NCBI RefSeq assembly: GCF_018614575.1
Contig: NZ_JAGGOJ010000010.1
Location: 399,138-463,137, forward strand
Origin: Streptomyces sp. ISL-10
GTDB lineage: Bacteria > Actinomycetota > Actinomycetes > Streptomycetales > Streptomycetaceae
Direction: 5' to 3'
Length of the DNA: 64,000 bases
The translations under genes were made by a program, and so were the position numbers. Of the stretch, positions 28,924-37,604 are shown one piece after another (the stretch's first letter is position 1; each line of letters starts with the position of its first letter). The notes under the pieces were generated by a model, which had not been told where the DNA came from, did no database searches, and worked only from the letters and a program-made list of their open reading frames with translations.

Positions 28924-28962
28924 GGTCACACGGGTCACGGGGTCACGGGGTCACGGGGTCAC
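28924..28962. repeat. Octamer tandem repeat
   Basis: GTCAC recurs at 28925, 28934, 28942, 28950 and 28958, giving an 8-9-base repeat of GTCACGGG between the convergent phosphatase and hybrid-kinase genes. Confidence 0.7.
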
Positions 28963-31904
28963 GGGCGGGGCTCTCCCGACAGCAGCGTCCGGATCTTCGC
29001 CAGCAGTTGGAGGGTGTCGACGGGCTTGGCCACATAGTCGTCGGCCCCGGCGGCGAGCGCCTCGGCCCGGTCGCCCGGCATGGCCTTGGCGGTGACGACG
29101 ACGATCGGCACGTGTCGGCCGCGCAGGAGCTTGCGTATGGCCGCCATGGCGGCGTAGCCGTCCATGCCGGCCATCATCACGTCCATCACGACGAGCTCGA
29201 TCTCCTCGTGGGTGCGCATCAGTTCGATGCCGGCTGTGCCGTTGTCGGCGGTCAGGACGCGGATGCCTTCGCGTTCCAGTATCTCCGTGAGGGCGAACAC
29301 GTTGCGGCTGTCGTCGTCCACGACGAGGACCGTGTGACCGGCCGCCGGCATGCCTGCGAGCTCATCGGCCGCCTCCGGCTCCGCGGCGGCGGCCGCCTCG
29401 GTCGAGCCCCCGCGCCCGTGGACCGGCAGATAGAGCGTGAAGCAACTGCCGCGTCCCGGGGTGCTGTCGACCTCGATCACACCGCCGAGCAGGCTGGCGA
29501 CCTCACGGCTGATGGACAGCCCGAGGCCGGTGCCGCCGTAGTGGCGGGAGGTGGTGCCGTCCCCCTGCTGGAACGCGCCGAACATGCTCTCCAGCCGGTC
29601 GGCGGGGATGCCGATGCCGGTGTCCAGGACGTGGAAGGCGACGACGGGTCCGGCGCCGCGCAGGAAGGCGGGCACGTGGTCGTCGGGGACGCCGGCGACG
29701 CGCAGCTCGACACTGCCCTGCTCGGTGAACTTCAGGGCGTTGGACAGCAGGTTGCGCAGCACCTGGCGCAGCCGGGACTCGTCGGTGGTCAGCCGCTCGG
29801 GGGTCCCGGGCTCTGCGATCACCTCGAAGGCGAGGGCGTGTTCGCTCGCGACGGGCCGGAACGTGGCCTCGACGTACTCCATGAGGCCGGCGAGCGCGAA
29901 CGTGCTCGGGTGGACGGGCATCTTGCCGGCCTCGACCTTGGACAGGTCCAGGATGTCGTTGATGAGCTGGAGCAGGTCCGAGCCGGCCGAGTGGATGACC
30001 TGCGCGTAGTCGACCTGCTTCTCGGTCAGGTTGCCTTCGAGGTTCTGTGCGAGCAGCTGGGCCAGGATGAGCAGGCTGTTGAGCGGGGTGCGCAGTTCGT
30101 GGCTCATGTTGGCCAGGAACTCCGACTTGTACATCGATGTCCTGGACAACTGCTGGGCGCGGGCCTCCAGTTCCTGGCGGGCCTGCTCGATCTCCAGGTT
30201 CTTGCGCTCGATGTCGCGGTTGCGGTCGGCCAGCAGGGCGGCCTTCTCCTTGAGTTCGGCGTTGGAGCGCTGGAGCTCCTCCTGGCGGGCGGTCAGTTCC
30301 TTGGATCGTGCGCTGAGTTCGGCGGTGAGCCGCTGGGACCGCTCCAGCAGTTCGTCGGTGCGCGCGTTGGCGACGAGGGTGCTCACATTGACGCCGACCG
30401 TCTCGATGAACTGGTCGAGGAAGTCGCGGTGGAGGACGGTCAGCGGACGGACGGCGGCGAGCTCGATGACGGCGAGCACCTGGCCCTCGTGGACGACGGG
30501 CAGGACGATCAGATGGCTGGGGTCGGTGCTGCCGGTGCCGGTCGTGACGGTGGCGTAGCCGGGCGGCAGGTCGTGCACCTCGATGGCGCGGTGGCTGCGG
30601 GCCGCCTGGCCCACGAGGGACTGACCGATGCGGAAGCGGCGCGGCGGCGCTTCGGGGCCCTCCGGAGAGCCGTACGAGGCGATCATGACGAGTTCGGTCC
30701 CGTCGGCTCCCTGCTCGGCGAGGAAGAAGCCGCCGTACTGGGCGCGGACCAGCGGGGGGACCTCCTCCATGATCCGTTCGGCGACGACGTCGAGGTTGCG
30801 GGTGCCCTGCATCAGGGCGGACACCCTCGCCAGGTTGGTCTTGAGCCAGTCCTGCTCCTCATTGGCCCGGATGGTGGCGCGCAGGGATTCCACCATCGCG
30901 TTGATGTTGTCCTTGAGTTCCCCGACCTCGCCCGGGGCCTCGACGGTGATGGAGCGGGTGAGGTCGCCCTCGGCCACGGCGCTGGTGACCTCCGCGATGG
31001 CACGCACCTGTCGGGTCAGGTTGCCGGCGAGTTCGTTCACGTTCTCGGTGAGCCGCTTCCAGGTGCCCGAGACACCCGCCACCTCCGCCTGTCCGCCGAG
31101 CCGGCCCTCGCTGCCGACCTCGCGTGCCACCCGGGTGACCTCGGCGGCGAACGAGGACAGCTGGTCGACCATCGTGTTGATGGTCGTCTTCAGCTCCAGG
31201 ATCTCGCCGCGCGCGTCGACGTCGATCTTGCGGGTGAGGTCGCCGCGGGCGACCGCAGTGGTGACCTGGGCGATGTTGCGCACCTGGTTGGTGAGGTTGT
31301 TCGCCATGGAATTGACGTTGTCGGTGAGGTCCTTCCACGTGCCGGAGACACCGCGAACGGTGGCCTGACCGCCGAGGTTGCCGTCCGTGCCGACCTCGCG
31401 GGCCACCCGGGAGACCTCCTCGGCGAACGAGGACAGGCGGTCGACCATCGTGTTGATGGTCTCCTTGAGTTCGAGGATCTCGCCGCGGGCGTCGACGCGG
31501 ATCTTCTGGGTCAGGTCGCCGCGCGCCACGGCGGTGGCGACCTGGGCGATGGAGCGCACCTGTGAGGTGAGGTTGTCGGCCATGGTGTTGACGCCGGAGG
31601 TCAGCTCGCTCCACACACCGCTGACGCGCGGCTCCCGCGCCTGGCCGCCGAGCAGACCCTGCCCGCCGACCTCGCGTGCCACGCGGGTGACCTCGGAGGT
31701 GACCAGGGAGAGCTGGTCGACCATGTCGTTGTAGATCCCCGCGATCTCGCCGAGCAGGTCCGGGGAGTCGCTCGGCAGCCGGACCGACAGGTCCCCGTCG
31801 CGTACGGCGATGAGGCCGGCCAGCAGCTTCCTCAGTCCCTCCTCGCTCAGCTCGGCGGACGGCCGGCCCCGGTCGGGGCCCGGCCCGCGGGCGGACTCGT
31901 CCAT
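28959..31904 (-). CDS. Multi-HAMP hybrid histidine kinase / response regulator
   Basis: About 981 residues, soluble. ATG 31904 ([13 protein letters not shown]) follows GAGGT. Residues about 25-345 are four tandem HAMP-type units, each repeating [15 protein letters not shown], ELKxTINTMVDxLSSF and VAREVG, with no membrane segment. A GAF domain lies at about 370-520, then a coiled coil ([20 protein letters not shown]). The HisKA H-box is [10 protein letters not shown] with His602. The ATPase has the N-box LLSNALKF and the G-boxes DTGIGIP and GGTGLGLS. The C-terminal receiver has phospho-acceptor Asp908 in [13 protein letters not shown]. It resembles Nik1-type osmosensing kinases, which suits the stress setting. 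There is no separate partner regulator next to it. Confidence 0.93.
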   Translation of the reverse strand: MDESARGPGPDRGRPSAELSEEGLRKLLAGLIAVRDGDLSVRLPSDSPDLLGEIAGIYNDMVDQLSLVTSEVTRVAREVGGQGLLGGQAREPRVSGVWSELTSGVNTMADNLTSQVRSIAQVATAVARGDLTQKIRVDARGEILELKETINTMVDRLSSFAEEVSRVAREVGTDGNLGGQATVRGVSGTWKDLTDNVNSMANNLTNQVRNIAQVTTAVARGDLTRKIDVDARGEILELKTTINTMVDQLSSFAAEVTRVAREVGSEGRLGGQAEVAGVSGTWKRLTENVNELAGNLTRQVRAIAEVTSAVAEGDLTRSITVEAPGEVGELKDNINAMVESLRATIRANEEQDWLKTNLARVSALMQGTRNLDVVAERIMEEVPPLVRAQYGGFFLAEQGADGTELVMIASYGSPEGPEAPPRRFRIGQSLVGQAARSHRAIEVHDLPPGYATVTTGTGSTDPSHLIVLPVVHEGQVLAVIELAAVRPLTVLHRDFLDQFIETVGVNVSTLVANARTDELLERSQRLTAELSARSKELTARQEELQRSNAELKEKAALLADRNRDIERKNLEIEQARQELEARAQQLSRTSMYKSEFLANMSHELRTPLNSLLILAQLLAQNLEGNLTEKQVDYAQVIHSAGSDLLQLINDILDLSKVEAGKMPVHPSTFALAGLMEYVEATFRPVASEHALAFEVIAEPGTPERLTTDESRLRQVLRNLLSNALKFTEQGSVELRVAGVPDDHVPAFLRGAGPVVAFHVLDTGIGIPADRLESMFGAFQQGDGTTSRHYGGTGLGLSISREVASLLGGVIEVDSTPGRGSCFTLYLPVHGRGGSTEAAAAAEPEAADELAGMPAAGHTVLVVDDDSRNVFALTEILEREGIRVLTADNGTAGIELMRTHEEIELVVMDVMMAGMDGYAAMAAIRKLLRGRHVPIVVVTAKAMPGDRAEALAAGADDYVAKPVDTLQLLAKIRTLLSGEPRP

Positions 31905-32040
31905 CGCAGACCTCGCGCTGTGAGGGGCGCGGTGCGCGTGCGTCACCAGGCGTCGCGGCACCGCCTACGGCTTCCTCCACTGTGGCACGCGGGCATGGCC
32001 GTGACACCCCAGCGGGAGCGCCGCCGGAGACGGCCGACGC
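31905..32040. other. Upstream region of the hybrid kinase gene
   Basis: No gene is visible between the kinase start and the tandem repeats that begin near 32041. No SigB-type element was found here. Confidence 0.4.
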
Positions 32041-32236
32041 GGGCCCGTCGCGCGGCGAACGGGACCGACTCACGCGGGCCCGTCGACGGCGACCAGGGCC
32101 GGGTGGCTCAGGCCCGTCGAGCGGCGAACGGGACCGGGTGGCTCAGGCCCGTCCAGGCGAACGGAACCGGGTGGCTCAGGCCCGTCCAGGCGAACGGAAC
32201 CGGGTGGCTCAGGCCCGTCCACGGCGAACGGGACCG
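32041..32236. repeat. Six degenerate 33-35-bp tandem repeats
   Basis: The CCCGTC anchor recurs at 32044, 32079, 32113, 32148, 32181 and 32214. Each unit is built as GGCCCGTC, a short spacer, GGCGAACGG, then GACCGGGTGGCTCA. Two central units are identical over 33 bases. Within each unit CCCGT can pair with ACGG(G), giving a small hairpin. The array abuts the stop of the ATP-binding protein gene and may act in termination or RNA end stability. Confidence 0.85.
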
Positions 32237-32238
32237 GC

Positions 32239-32664
32239 TCACTCGGGGATGTCCACCGCGAACCAGACCGTCTTTCCGGTGCCGTGCCGGGCCCATCCCC
32301 AGTCGGCGGAGAGCCGCTCCAGCAGGTAGAGGCCGTGTCCGGAGGACCGGGACGCGCGGTGCGGGCCGAGGGGGCGTGGGCGCAGTGCGCTGGTGTCGCT
32401 GACCTGGACCCAGATGCGGCCGGGCCCTCGGGCGAGCTCCAGCTCGTACGGGAAGCCGCCGTGGCGGCACGCGTTGGTGACCACCTCGGAGACGAGCAGC
32501 AGCACGTCGCCGGCGGCCACCGCGGCGTCGGGCCCGTCCAGCGGGAACCAGTCGTGCAGGGCCTCGCGCGTCAGGTCACGGCAGCGTGCCACCACCCCCG
32601 CTTCGCCGTCGAGGGCGAAGCGGCGGCCGGTGGTCACCGGGCGTAGTTGCGACGCGTTTCCCAT
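32239..32664 (-). CDS. ATP-binding protein, anti-sigma RsbW-like kinase (HATPase_c_2)
   Basis: About 141 residues, a GHKL ATPase of the RsbW/SpoIIAB type typical of Streptomyces. The N-box is [16 protein letters not shown], the G1 box is [11 protein letters not shown] (degenerate), and the G2 box is [18 protein letters not shown], followed by [14 protein letters not shown]. Such proteins bind a sigma factor or phosphorylate a STAS antagonist on Ser. ATG 32664 is preferred; a TTG 21 bases earlier is weaker. It is divergent from the SigB/F-like sigma gene with a 129-base gap, a natural regulatory pair. Confidence 0.9.
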   Translation of the reverse strand: MGNASQLRPVTTGRRFALDGEAGVVARCRDLTREALHDWFPLDGPDAAVAAGDVLLLVSEVVTNACRHGGFPYELELARGPGRIWVQVSDTSALRPRPLGPHRASRSSGHGLYLLERLSADWGWARHGTGKTVWFAVDIPE

Positions 32665-32689
32665 GTTGGTGCCAGTTCCCAGCAAATCG

Positions 32690-32715
32690 GTATCAAAGCA
32701 GTCAAAAGAGGGAAT
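32690..32715 (+). promoter_or_regulatory. SigB-type promoter of the sigma factor gene
   Basis: GTAT (32690-32693), 16 bases, GGGAAT (32710-32715). This fits the broader group-3 SigB pattern (GGGWAW at -10). It would place the sigma gene under its own class of sigma factor. Confidence 0.5.
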
Positions 32716-32793
32716 ATCTGCGAGAACAGGAATTCACCCGACGGTCCCGCTGCAGACGGCAGCGCAGGCCTCCGCCCCGTCGAAGGAAACCTG

Positions 32794-33672
32794 ATGTCCA
32801 GCACCGCACCCACCCAGCAGTCGACCCGCACCGCAGCCGCGCCGCCACGCCCGGACCGGACGGTCCGTACCACGGCGACCGGGCTGCCGGAGATACCCGA
32901 TCCCCGGGCAGTCAGCCCGGCGGACGCACGCCCGCTCTCCACGACGCTTCTGAAGCGCCTGGCCGAGCTCGACGAGGGCACATCGGAGTACGCGTACGTC
33001 CGCAACACACTGGTCGAGCTCAACCTGAGCCTGGTCAAGTTCGCGGCGGCACGCTTCGGCAACCGGGCGGAGCCGATGGAGGACATCATCCAGGTCGGCA
33101 CGATCGGACTCATCAAGGCGATCAACCGGTTCGACGTGGAACGCGAGGTGGAGTTCGCGTCCTTCGCGCTGCCGACCGTGGTCGGGGAGATCAAGCGGTA
33201 CTTCCGCGACTCCAGCTGGTCCGTCCGCGTGCCGAGGCGGCTGCAGGAGCTGCGGATCGAGCTCGCGAAGGCCCTCGACGTCATGGAGCAGCAGCTGGGG
33301 CGCCGGCCCACCACAGCCGAGTTGGCCGAGCATCTGCACGTCAGCAAGGAGGAGGTCCTGGAGGGCGAGCGCGCGTCCAACGGGTACACCGCCCAGTCGC
33401 TGGACACGGCGGTCAACGAGGAGGAGGCGTCCACCGGGGTCTCGCGCCGGCTGGGCGTGGAGGACCCGGCGTTCGACATCGTGGACAGCCTGGAGGCGCT
33501 CAAGCCTCTGATCGCCACGCTCGACGAGCGGGACCGGCTCATCCTGTCGCTGCGCTTCCGCGAGGAACTCACGCAGTCGGAGATCGGTGAGCGCCTGGGC
33601 ATCTCCCAGATGCATGTCTCCCGGCTGCTCGCGCGGATCCTCGCGACGCTGCGCGAGGGGATCACAGCCTGA
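32794..33672 (+). CDS. RNA polymerase sigma factor, SigB/SigF/SigG group
   Basis: About 292 residues. ATG 32794 follows AAGGA. A disordered N-terminus of about 45 residues precedes region 2 (RNTLVELNLSLVKFAAARFG, EDIIQVGTIGLIKAINRFD, EFASFALPTVVGEIKRYFRD), which recognises the -10. Region 3 follows (RVPRRLQELRIELAKAL), then region 4 with the -35-binding helix-turn-helix TQSEIGERLGISQMHVSRLL. The group-3 stress/sporulation type is clear. The neighbours (anti-sigma ATPase upstream, ATPase and STAS antagonist downstream) make a partner-switching module. The upstream promoter itself looks SigB-type. Confidence 0.94.
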   Translation: MSSTAPTQQSTRTAAAPPRPDRTVRTTATGLPEIPDPRAVSPADARPLSTTLLKRLAELDEGTSEYAYVRNTLVELNLSLVKFAAARFGNRAEPMEDIIQVGTIGLIKAINRFDVEREVEFASFALPTVVGEIKRYFRDSSWSVRVPRRLQELRIELAKALDVMEQQLGRRPTTAELAEHLHVSKEEVLEGERASNGYTAQSLDTAVNEEEASTGVSRRLGVEDPAFDIVDSLEALKPLIATLDERDRLILSLRFREELTQSEIGERLGISQMHVSRLLARILATLREGITA

Positions 33673-33722
33673 GCGACCTGAGCGCCTGAGCAGCTTCACG
33701 AGCAGATTCACGGCGGCAGGAT

Positions 33723-34211
33723 TCACGGCGCGGCCCGGCCGTCGCCGCCGGCCGCTTCCCCGCGGTGTGCGGGCGGCGGGACGGGAACCTCGGCCCAGAC
33801 GACCTTCCCCGAGCCGCGGGGTTCGGCGCCCCAGCTGCGTGCCAGGCGCTCCATGATGATGAGGCCGTGACCGCCGGGCTGGGTGAGGTCGTTCGGCATA
33901 CGGCGGCGCGGCGGCGCGGGGCTGGCGTCCAGCACCTCTATCCGCAACCGCGGTCCGAACTGGTGCAGGACGAGTTCCTGCGGCCCGCCCGCGTGCAGGC
34001 AGGCGTTCGTCACGATCTCGGAGACGAGGAGCAGCACGTCCTCGACGACCTCGCCGTTCTCGTCGTCGAGTCCGATCAGGTCCCTGTCCCGCGTCCATCC
34101 CCAGTCGTACAGCGCGTCCTGGGTGAAGTCGCGGCACCGGCTCACCACGCCCTTCGTGCCGTACAGCGCCAGCCTGCGGGTCTGCCCGGGGCCGCGGAGG
34201 GTCGTGTTCAT
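33723..34211 (-). CDS. ATP-binding protein, anti-sigma RsbW-like kinase
   Basis: About 162 residues, a second GHKL ATPase of the RsbW class. It starts MNTTLRGPGQTRRLALYGTK. The N-box is LLLVSEIVTNACLHAGG, G1 is IEVLDASPAPPRR (degenerate), and G2 is QPGGHGLIIMERLARSWG. It lies 11 bases downstream of the STAS gene on the same strand, the usual antagonist/anti-sigma pair. The two ATPases in this block share the layout of the family but differ in the G1 region, suggesting different partners. Confidence 0.9.
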   Translation of the reverse strand: MNTTLRGPGQTRRLALYGTKGVVSRCRDFTQDALYDWGWTRDRDLIGLDDENGEVVEDVLLLVSEIVTNACLHAGGPQELVLHQFGPRLRIEVLDASPAPPRRRMPNDLTQPGGHGLIIMERLARSWGAEPRGSGKVVWAEVPVPPPAHRGEAAGGDGRAAP

Positions 34212-34222
34212 CGGTCCCCCCG

Positions 34223-34621
34223 CTATGCCGGCCGCTCGTCCGCCAGCGCTTCCTCGACGCCGGCGTACACCTGGAAGACCGCTTGCGCTCCGGTGATCTC
34301 GAACATCCGGGCCACCGGGGGGCGCAGCGCGGCGAGTTCGATGCGTCCGCCGGCCTCCTGCGCCGCGAGCCGGGCGTGCAGCAGGACGTTCAGGCCGGTG
34401 GAGTCGCAGAATCTCAGCGGCCCGAAGTCGACGAGGATGCGCCGGGCTCCCTGGCCCACATGCCGCTCCAGTGCCTCGCGCAGCGGTCCGGCCGTGTCAT
34501 GGTCGAGTTCGCCGCTGAGCGTGAGGACGACGGCGTCCGCCCGCCGCGCGGTGGTCAAGGAGAACCGCTCCTCTCCGGTGGCCGCCGGATTCCCGGCCCC
34601 CCTGGTGGCTTCCGGACCCAT
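34223..34621 (-). CDS. STAS-domain anti-sigma factor antagonist
   Basis: About 132 residues. ATG 34621 (MGPEATRGAG) follows GGGAG. The STAS fold runs from about residue 20 (FSLTTARRADAVVLTLSGEL) with the phosphorylatable Ser in RFCDSTGLNVLLHAR. Unphosphorylated, it would bind the neighbouring ATP-binding kinase and free the sigma factor; the SpoIIE phosphatases near 27 kb or 49 kb could reactivate it. Its own upstream region has a SigB-type promoter, giving a likely feedback loop. Confidence 0.92.
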   Translation of the reverse strand: MGPEATRGAGNPAATGEERFSLTTARRADAVVLTLSGELDHDTAGPLREALERHVGQGARRILVDFGPLRFCDSTGLNVLLHARLAAQEAGGRIELAALRPPVARMFEITGAQAVFQVYAGVEEALADERPA

Positions 34622-34764
34622 GGACTCCCGCCTCCTCGACCTCGCGCCGGCGCCGGAGCGGCTTCCGGCTCTTCGACTGTTGACCGGACGGACCGTCGTG
34701 CCCACCGCCTTCCGTCGGCGTCCTCACGCCGCGGACCGGTGGACGGCCGTACCGGAGCCTGCGG

Positions 34765-34790
34765 GTACCCCGCCTTCGACGCAGGCACAC
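34765..34790 (-). promoter_or_regulatory. SigB-type promoter of the STAS-ATPase operon
   Basis: On the minus strand GTGT (34790-34787), 16 bases, GGGTAC (34770-34765), about 145 bases before the STAS start. The overlapping plus-strand GGGTAC (34763-34768) faces the nucleotidyltransferase gene but lacks a GNNT at 14-16 bases. Confidence 0.55.
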
Positions 34791-34885
34791 CAGCCCCTGT
34801 GAATTCCACACGGACAAGTGCGAGCATGGATCAACAGCCGCCGAGGGGGTACATGACGTTCCCGACGTTGGACGGAGCACCGGCG

Positions 34886-35584
34886 ATGAACCCCATCAAG
34901 GAAACTCCGCGCGCCGCACCGCTGCGGCCGCCTTCCGGCCGGGTGGCGGGCGCGGGCGGCAGTGCTGCGGCCACGGCGTCCCGGACGGAACCCGAGCCGC
35001 TGCCCGAGGACCACACCCAGGCGATCCTCCAGGCCACCAAAGAGGTGGCCGCGCTGCTCAAGGCATCCGGCTACCCCTTCGCCCTGGTCGGGAGCGTGGC
35101 CGTGTACGCGTACGGCGTCCCCCTGCGGCTCCAGCACGACTCGGACTTCTGCCTGCGGCGCAAGGACGCGGAGGGCGTGGTGCGGGCCCTCACCGACGGC
35201 GGGGTGGAGGTCGTGTCCCCACCGGAGGACTGGCTGGTGAAAGCACGGACCGGCGGCGAGGAGATCGACCTGATCTTCGAGCTGGCGCACCGGCCGGTCA
35301 CCAAGGAGTTGCTGGACCGGGCGGAGGTCATGCCGGTGGACTCCGTGCACATGCCCGTGCTCGCGCCGACCGACCTGATGAGCAGCAGGCTCGCGGCACT
35401 GTCCGAGCACCACTGCGACTTCGGGCGGTTGTTGCCCGTCGCGCGGGCGCTGCGCGAACGGGTCGACTGGGACGCGCTGCGCCGCGAGTACGCGGCGTCC
35501 CCCATGCCCGACGCGTTTCTCTATCTGCTGGAGCGGCTCGATGTGATCCCGCCGCGGCCCGGTGGCCCGGGAGGTGTGCCGTGA
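34886..35584 (+). CDS. Nucleotidyltransferase-fold protein (MNT/AbiEii-like)
   Basis: About 232 residues. The N-terminal 40 residues are low-complexity. The core begins HTQAILQATKEVAALLKASG, then YPFALVGSVAVYAYGVPL (the GS motif of polymerase-beta-type nucleotidyltransferases), then HDSDFCLRRKDAEGVV with the paired Asp-type acidic position and later EEIDLIFELAHRPV with the third. ATG 34886 has GGAG eight bases upstream; ATGs at 34853 and 34826 are alternatives. The gene is coupled by GTGA overlap to the BON-domain gene. The substrate is unknown; the fold would transfer an NMP to protein or RNA. Confidence 0.75.
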   Translation: MNPIKETPRAAPLRPPSGRVAGAGGSAAATASRTEPEPLPEDHTQAILQATKEVAALLKASGYPFALVGSVAVYAYGVPLRLQHDSDFCLRRKDAEGVVRALTDGGVEVVSPPEDWLVKARTGGEEIDLIFELAHRPVTKELLDRAEVMPVDSVHMPVLAPTDLMSSRLAALSEHHCDFGRLLPVARALRERVDWDALRREYAASPMPDAFLYLLERLDVIPPRPGGPGGVP

Positions 35585-35835
35585 ACGGCCTCCAGGCCTC
35601 CGAGTACCGCATCGCGCGCCTGCTTGAGCGGCTCGCGGAGGAGGACATCGCGGAACTGGGCGTCCAGATCGACATGCGCGGTGGATACGTGCACCTGAAC
35701 GGCACCGTGGCCAGCGCCGCCTGCAGGGCCGAGATCCTGCGCATCGCCGAAGCCGAACTCGGCGGGCTGCCGGTGCGCGCCGATCTGATGATCGCCGGCG
35801 CCACAGCCCCCGAAAGCCCCGAGGAGCTGGAGTGA
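35581..35835 (+). CDS. Small BON-domain protein
   Basis: 84 residues, cytoplasmic. GTG 35581 overlaps the nucleotidyltransferase stop (GTGA). The sequence shows one BON motif: an N-terminal helix RIARLLERLAEEDIAELG, strands VQIDMRGGYVHLNGTVAS with the conserved Gly, a helix ACRAEILRIAEAELGG and a final strand VRADLMIAG. BON modules bind lipids or other hydrophobic ligands and are often found in osmotic-shock proteins such as OsmY. It overlaps the following phosphoesterase gene by four bases. Confidence 0.8.
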   Translation: MNGLQASEYRIARLLERLAEEDIAELGVQIDMRGGYVHLNGTVASAACRAEILRIAEAELGGLPVRADLMIAGATAPESPEELE

Positions 35836-36572
35836 TACGCGTAGCCGCCGTCGGAGACATCCATCTGGGTCCGGACAGCCACGGTGCGCTGCGTCCGGCC
35901 TTCGACACCCTCGGCGCGAGCGCCGACGTCCTGCTGCTGGCCGGTGACCTGACGCGGCACGGAACGGTGGAGGAGGCGGAGGTCGTGGCCGCCGAGGTCG
36001 AGGGGCTCGGCGTGCCCGTCGTCGCAGTGCTGGGGAACCACGACTACCACAGCGACCAGGAGGACAAGGTCTCCGCGGTCCTCGAGCGGGCCGGGGTCAC
36101 GGTGCTCGAGGGTTCCGGGACGGTGCTGGACATCGCCGGCACCCGGCTCGGGGTCGCCGGTACGAAGGGCTTCGGCGGCGGGTTCGCGGGGCGCAGCGCA
36201 GGCGAGTTCGGCGAACCGGAGATGAAGGCGTTCGTCCGCTACACCCGGCGGTGCGCGGCGGATCTGTGCCGTTCACTGCTGGAGCTGGCGGACCGCGGCT
36301 GCGCGGTGCGGATCGCGCTCACGCACTACTCCCCGGTACCGGACACCCTCGCCGGCGAGCCACCGGAGATCTATCCGTTCCTGGGCAGCTACCTGCTGGC
36401 GGAGGCGGTTGACGAGGGCCGCGCCGACCTCGCCGTGCACGGACACGCGCATCTGGGCACCGAGCACGGCCTGACGGCCGGTGGTGTGAAGGTCCGCAAT
36501 GTCGCGCAGCCGGTGATCGGGCACGCCTTCGCCGTCTACCACCTGCCGGTGCGGGCGACCGCCGCCACATGA
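35832..36572 (+). CDS. Calcineurin-type metallophosphoesterase
   Basis: About 246 residues, cytoplasmic, no signal. GTG 35832 overlaps the BON stop. All five metallophosphoesterase motifs are present: GDIHLGPDSHG (DxH), LLAGDLTRHG (GD), VLGNHDYHSDQ (GNHD), IALTHYSPVPD and VHGHAHLGTEHG (GHxH). It could hydrolyse cyclic nucleotides, nucleotides or phosphodiesters. Third gene of the NTase-BON-phosphoesterase operon, so it may reverse or process the product of the nucleotidyltransferase (inference). Confidence 0.88.
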   Translation: MIRVAAVGDIHLGPDSHGALRPAFDTLGASADVLLLAGDLTRHGTVEEAEVVAAEVEGLGVPVVAVLGNHDYHSDQEDKVSAVLERAGVTVLEGSGTVLDIAGTRLGVAGTKGFGGGFAGRSAGEFGEPEMKAFVRYTRRCAADLCRSLLELADRGCAVRIALTHYSPVPDTLAGEPPEIYPFLGSYLLAEAVDEGRADLAVHGHAHLGTEHGLTAGGVKVRNVAQPVIGHAFAVYHLPVRATAAT

Positions 36573-36760
36573 GCCGGGCCGCGAAAGCGGCCTTCATTGC
36601 ACGTTTTGGCCGTGAAGTCCCGGGCAGCCGCGTTTTGTACTTCGGACGGAAGCACACCCCGCGGGAGTCGACGCTCCGGGTGCGGGAGACCGGCCCCGAG
36701 CGCTTCCACGGGTGAGTCGAATCCTTCAAGGCACCACACCCTGCAGGAAGACCCGACATC

Positions 36761-37549
36761 ATGCGCACGTTGCCACAAGGCAAGCATTCGCACTCCGACG
36801 CCCCCGACACCGCAGAGGCCTTCCAGAGGATGGCCGAGCTGGACGACGGGCCGGAACGGCAGGAACTGCGGCAGGAGATCGTGGCGGCCTGGCTGCCCAT
36901 GGCCGAACGGATCGCGGGCCGGTTCCGCAACCGCGGCGAATCCCTGGAGGATCTTCAACAGGTCGCCGCACTCGGTCTGGTGAAGGCCGTCGACCGCTAC
37001 GACCCCTCGCGCGGAGCCTTCGAGAGCTTCGCCGTCCCCACCGTCGTCGGTGAGGTCAAGCGTCACTTCCGGGACCACATGTGGGCCCTACACGTACCCC
37101 GCCGGGTGCAGGACCTGCGCAACAGGGTCCGCTTCGCACGTCAGGACCTGACCCAGACGATTTCGGGCCGCTCCCCCACGGTCACCGAGATCGCGGAGCG
37201 GGCGGGCGTGTGCGAGGAGGACGCGCTCCTCGGTCTGGAGGCTCTGGAGAGCTTCACCGCCCTGTCCCTCGATGCCGAGCTGCCCGGCGCGGACGACGGC
37301 TACTCCCTCGGGGACACCCTCGGCTCCGCCGATCCGGCGATCGACGTCCTCGTCGACCGCGAGGCGGTCAAACCGGGCTTGCGCAAGCTGCCGGAACGGG
37401 AGCAGAGCATCCTCTACATGCGTTTCTTCCGCGATATGACACAGAGCAGCATCGCCCAGACCCTCGGCATCTCCCAGATGCACGTCTCCCGGCTCATCAG
37501 CCGCTGCTGCGACCAGCTGCGCAACGAGGTCATGCGGGACGCCGCATGA
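36761..37549 (+). CDS. RNA polymerase sigma factor, SigB/SigF group (second copy)
   Basis: About 262 residues, starting MRTLPQGKHSHSDAPD. Region 2 is EDLQQVAALGLVKAVDRYD, then GAFESFAVPTVVGEVKRHF; region 3 is HVPRRVQDLRNRVRFAR; region 4 has the helix-turn-helix TQSSIAQTLGISQMHVSRLI. It is a group-3 stress sigma clearly paralogous to the one at 32794, but region 4.2 and the linker differ. No anti-sigma gene is adjacent, so it may use one of the ATPases 3-4 kb upstream. The 188 bases upstream contain two GTTTTG strings without a convincing GGGTAY. Confidence 0.93.
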   Translation: MRTLPQGKHSHSDAPDTAEAFQRMAELDDGPERQELRQEIVAAWLPMAERIAGRFRNRGESLEDLQQVAALGLVKAVDRYDPSRGAFESFAVPTVVGEVKRHFRDHMWALHVPRRVQDLRNRVRFARQDLTQTISGRSPTVTEIAERAGVCEEDALLGLEALESFTALSLDAELPGADDGYSLGDTLGSADPAIDVLVDREAVKPGLRKLPEREQSILYMRFFRDMTQSSIAQTLGISQMHVSRLISRCCDQLRNEVMRDAA

Positions 37550-37604
37550 GCGGTAATGCCACGAGACCGAGCACTTCGCCCGCGGTGCGGGGAATGCTGA
37601 GCGC

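Noticed and set aside
26511..31565. A 1684-residue plus-strand open frame
   Set aside because: It is the wrong frame of the ANTAR-PP2C gene followed by the antisense of the hybrid kinase; the Gly/Ala/Arg-rich composition is typical of high-GC shadow frames and it has no domains.
32041..32236. Tandem repeats as a CRISPR array
   Set aside because: Units follow each other directly with no unique spacers, and no cas genes are present.
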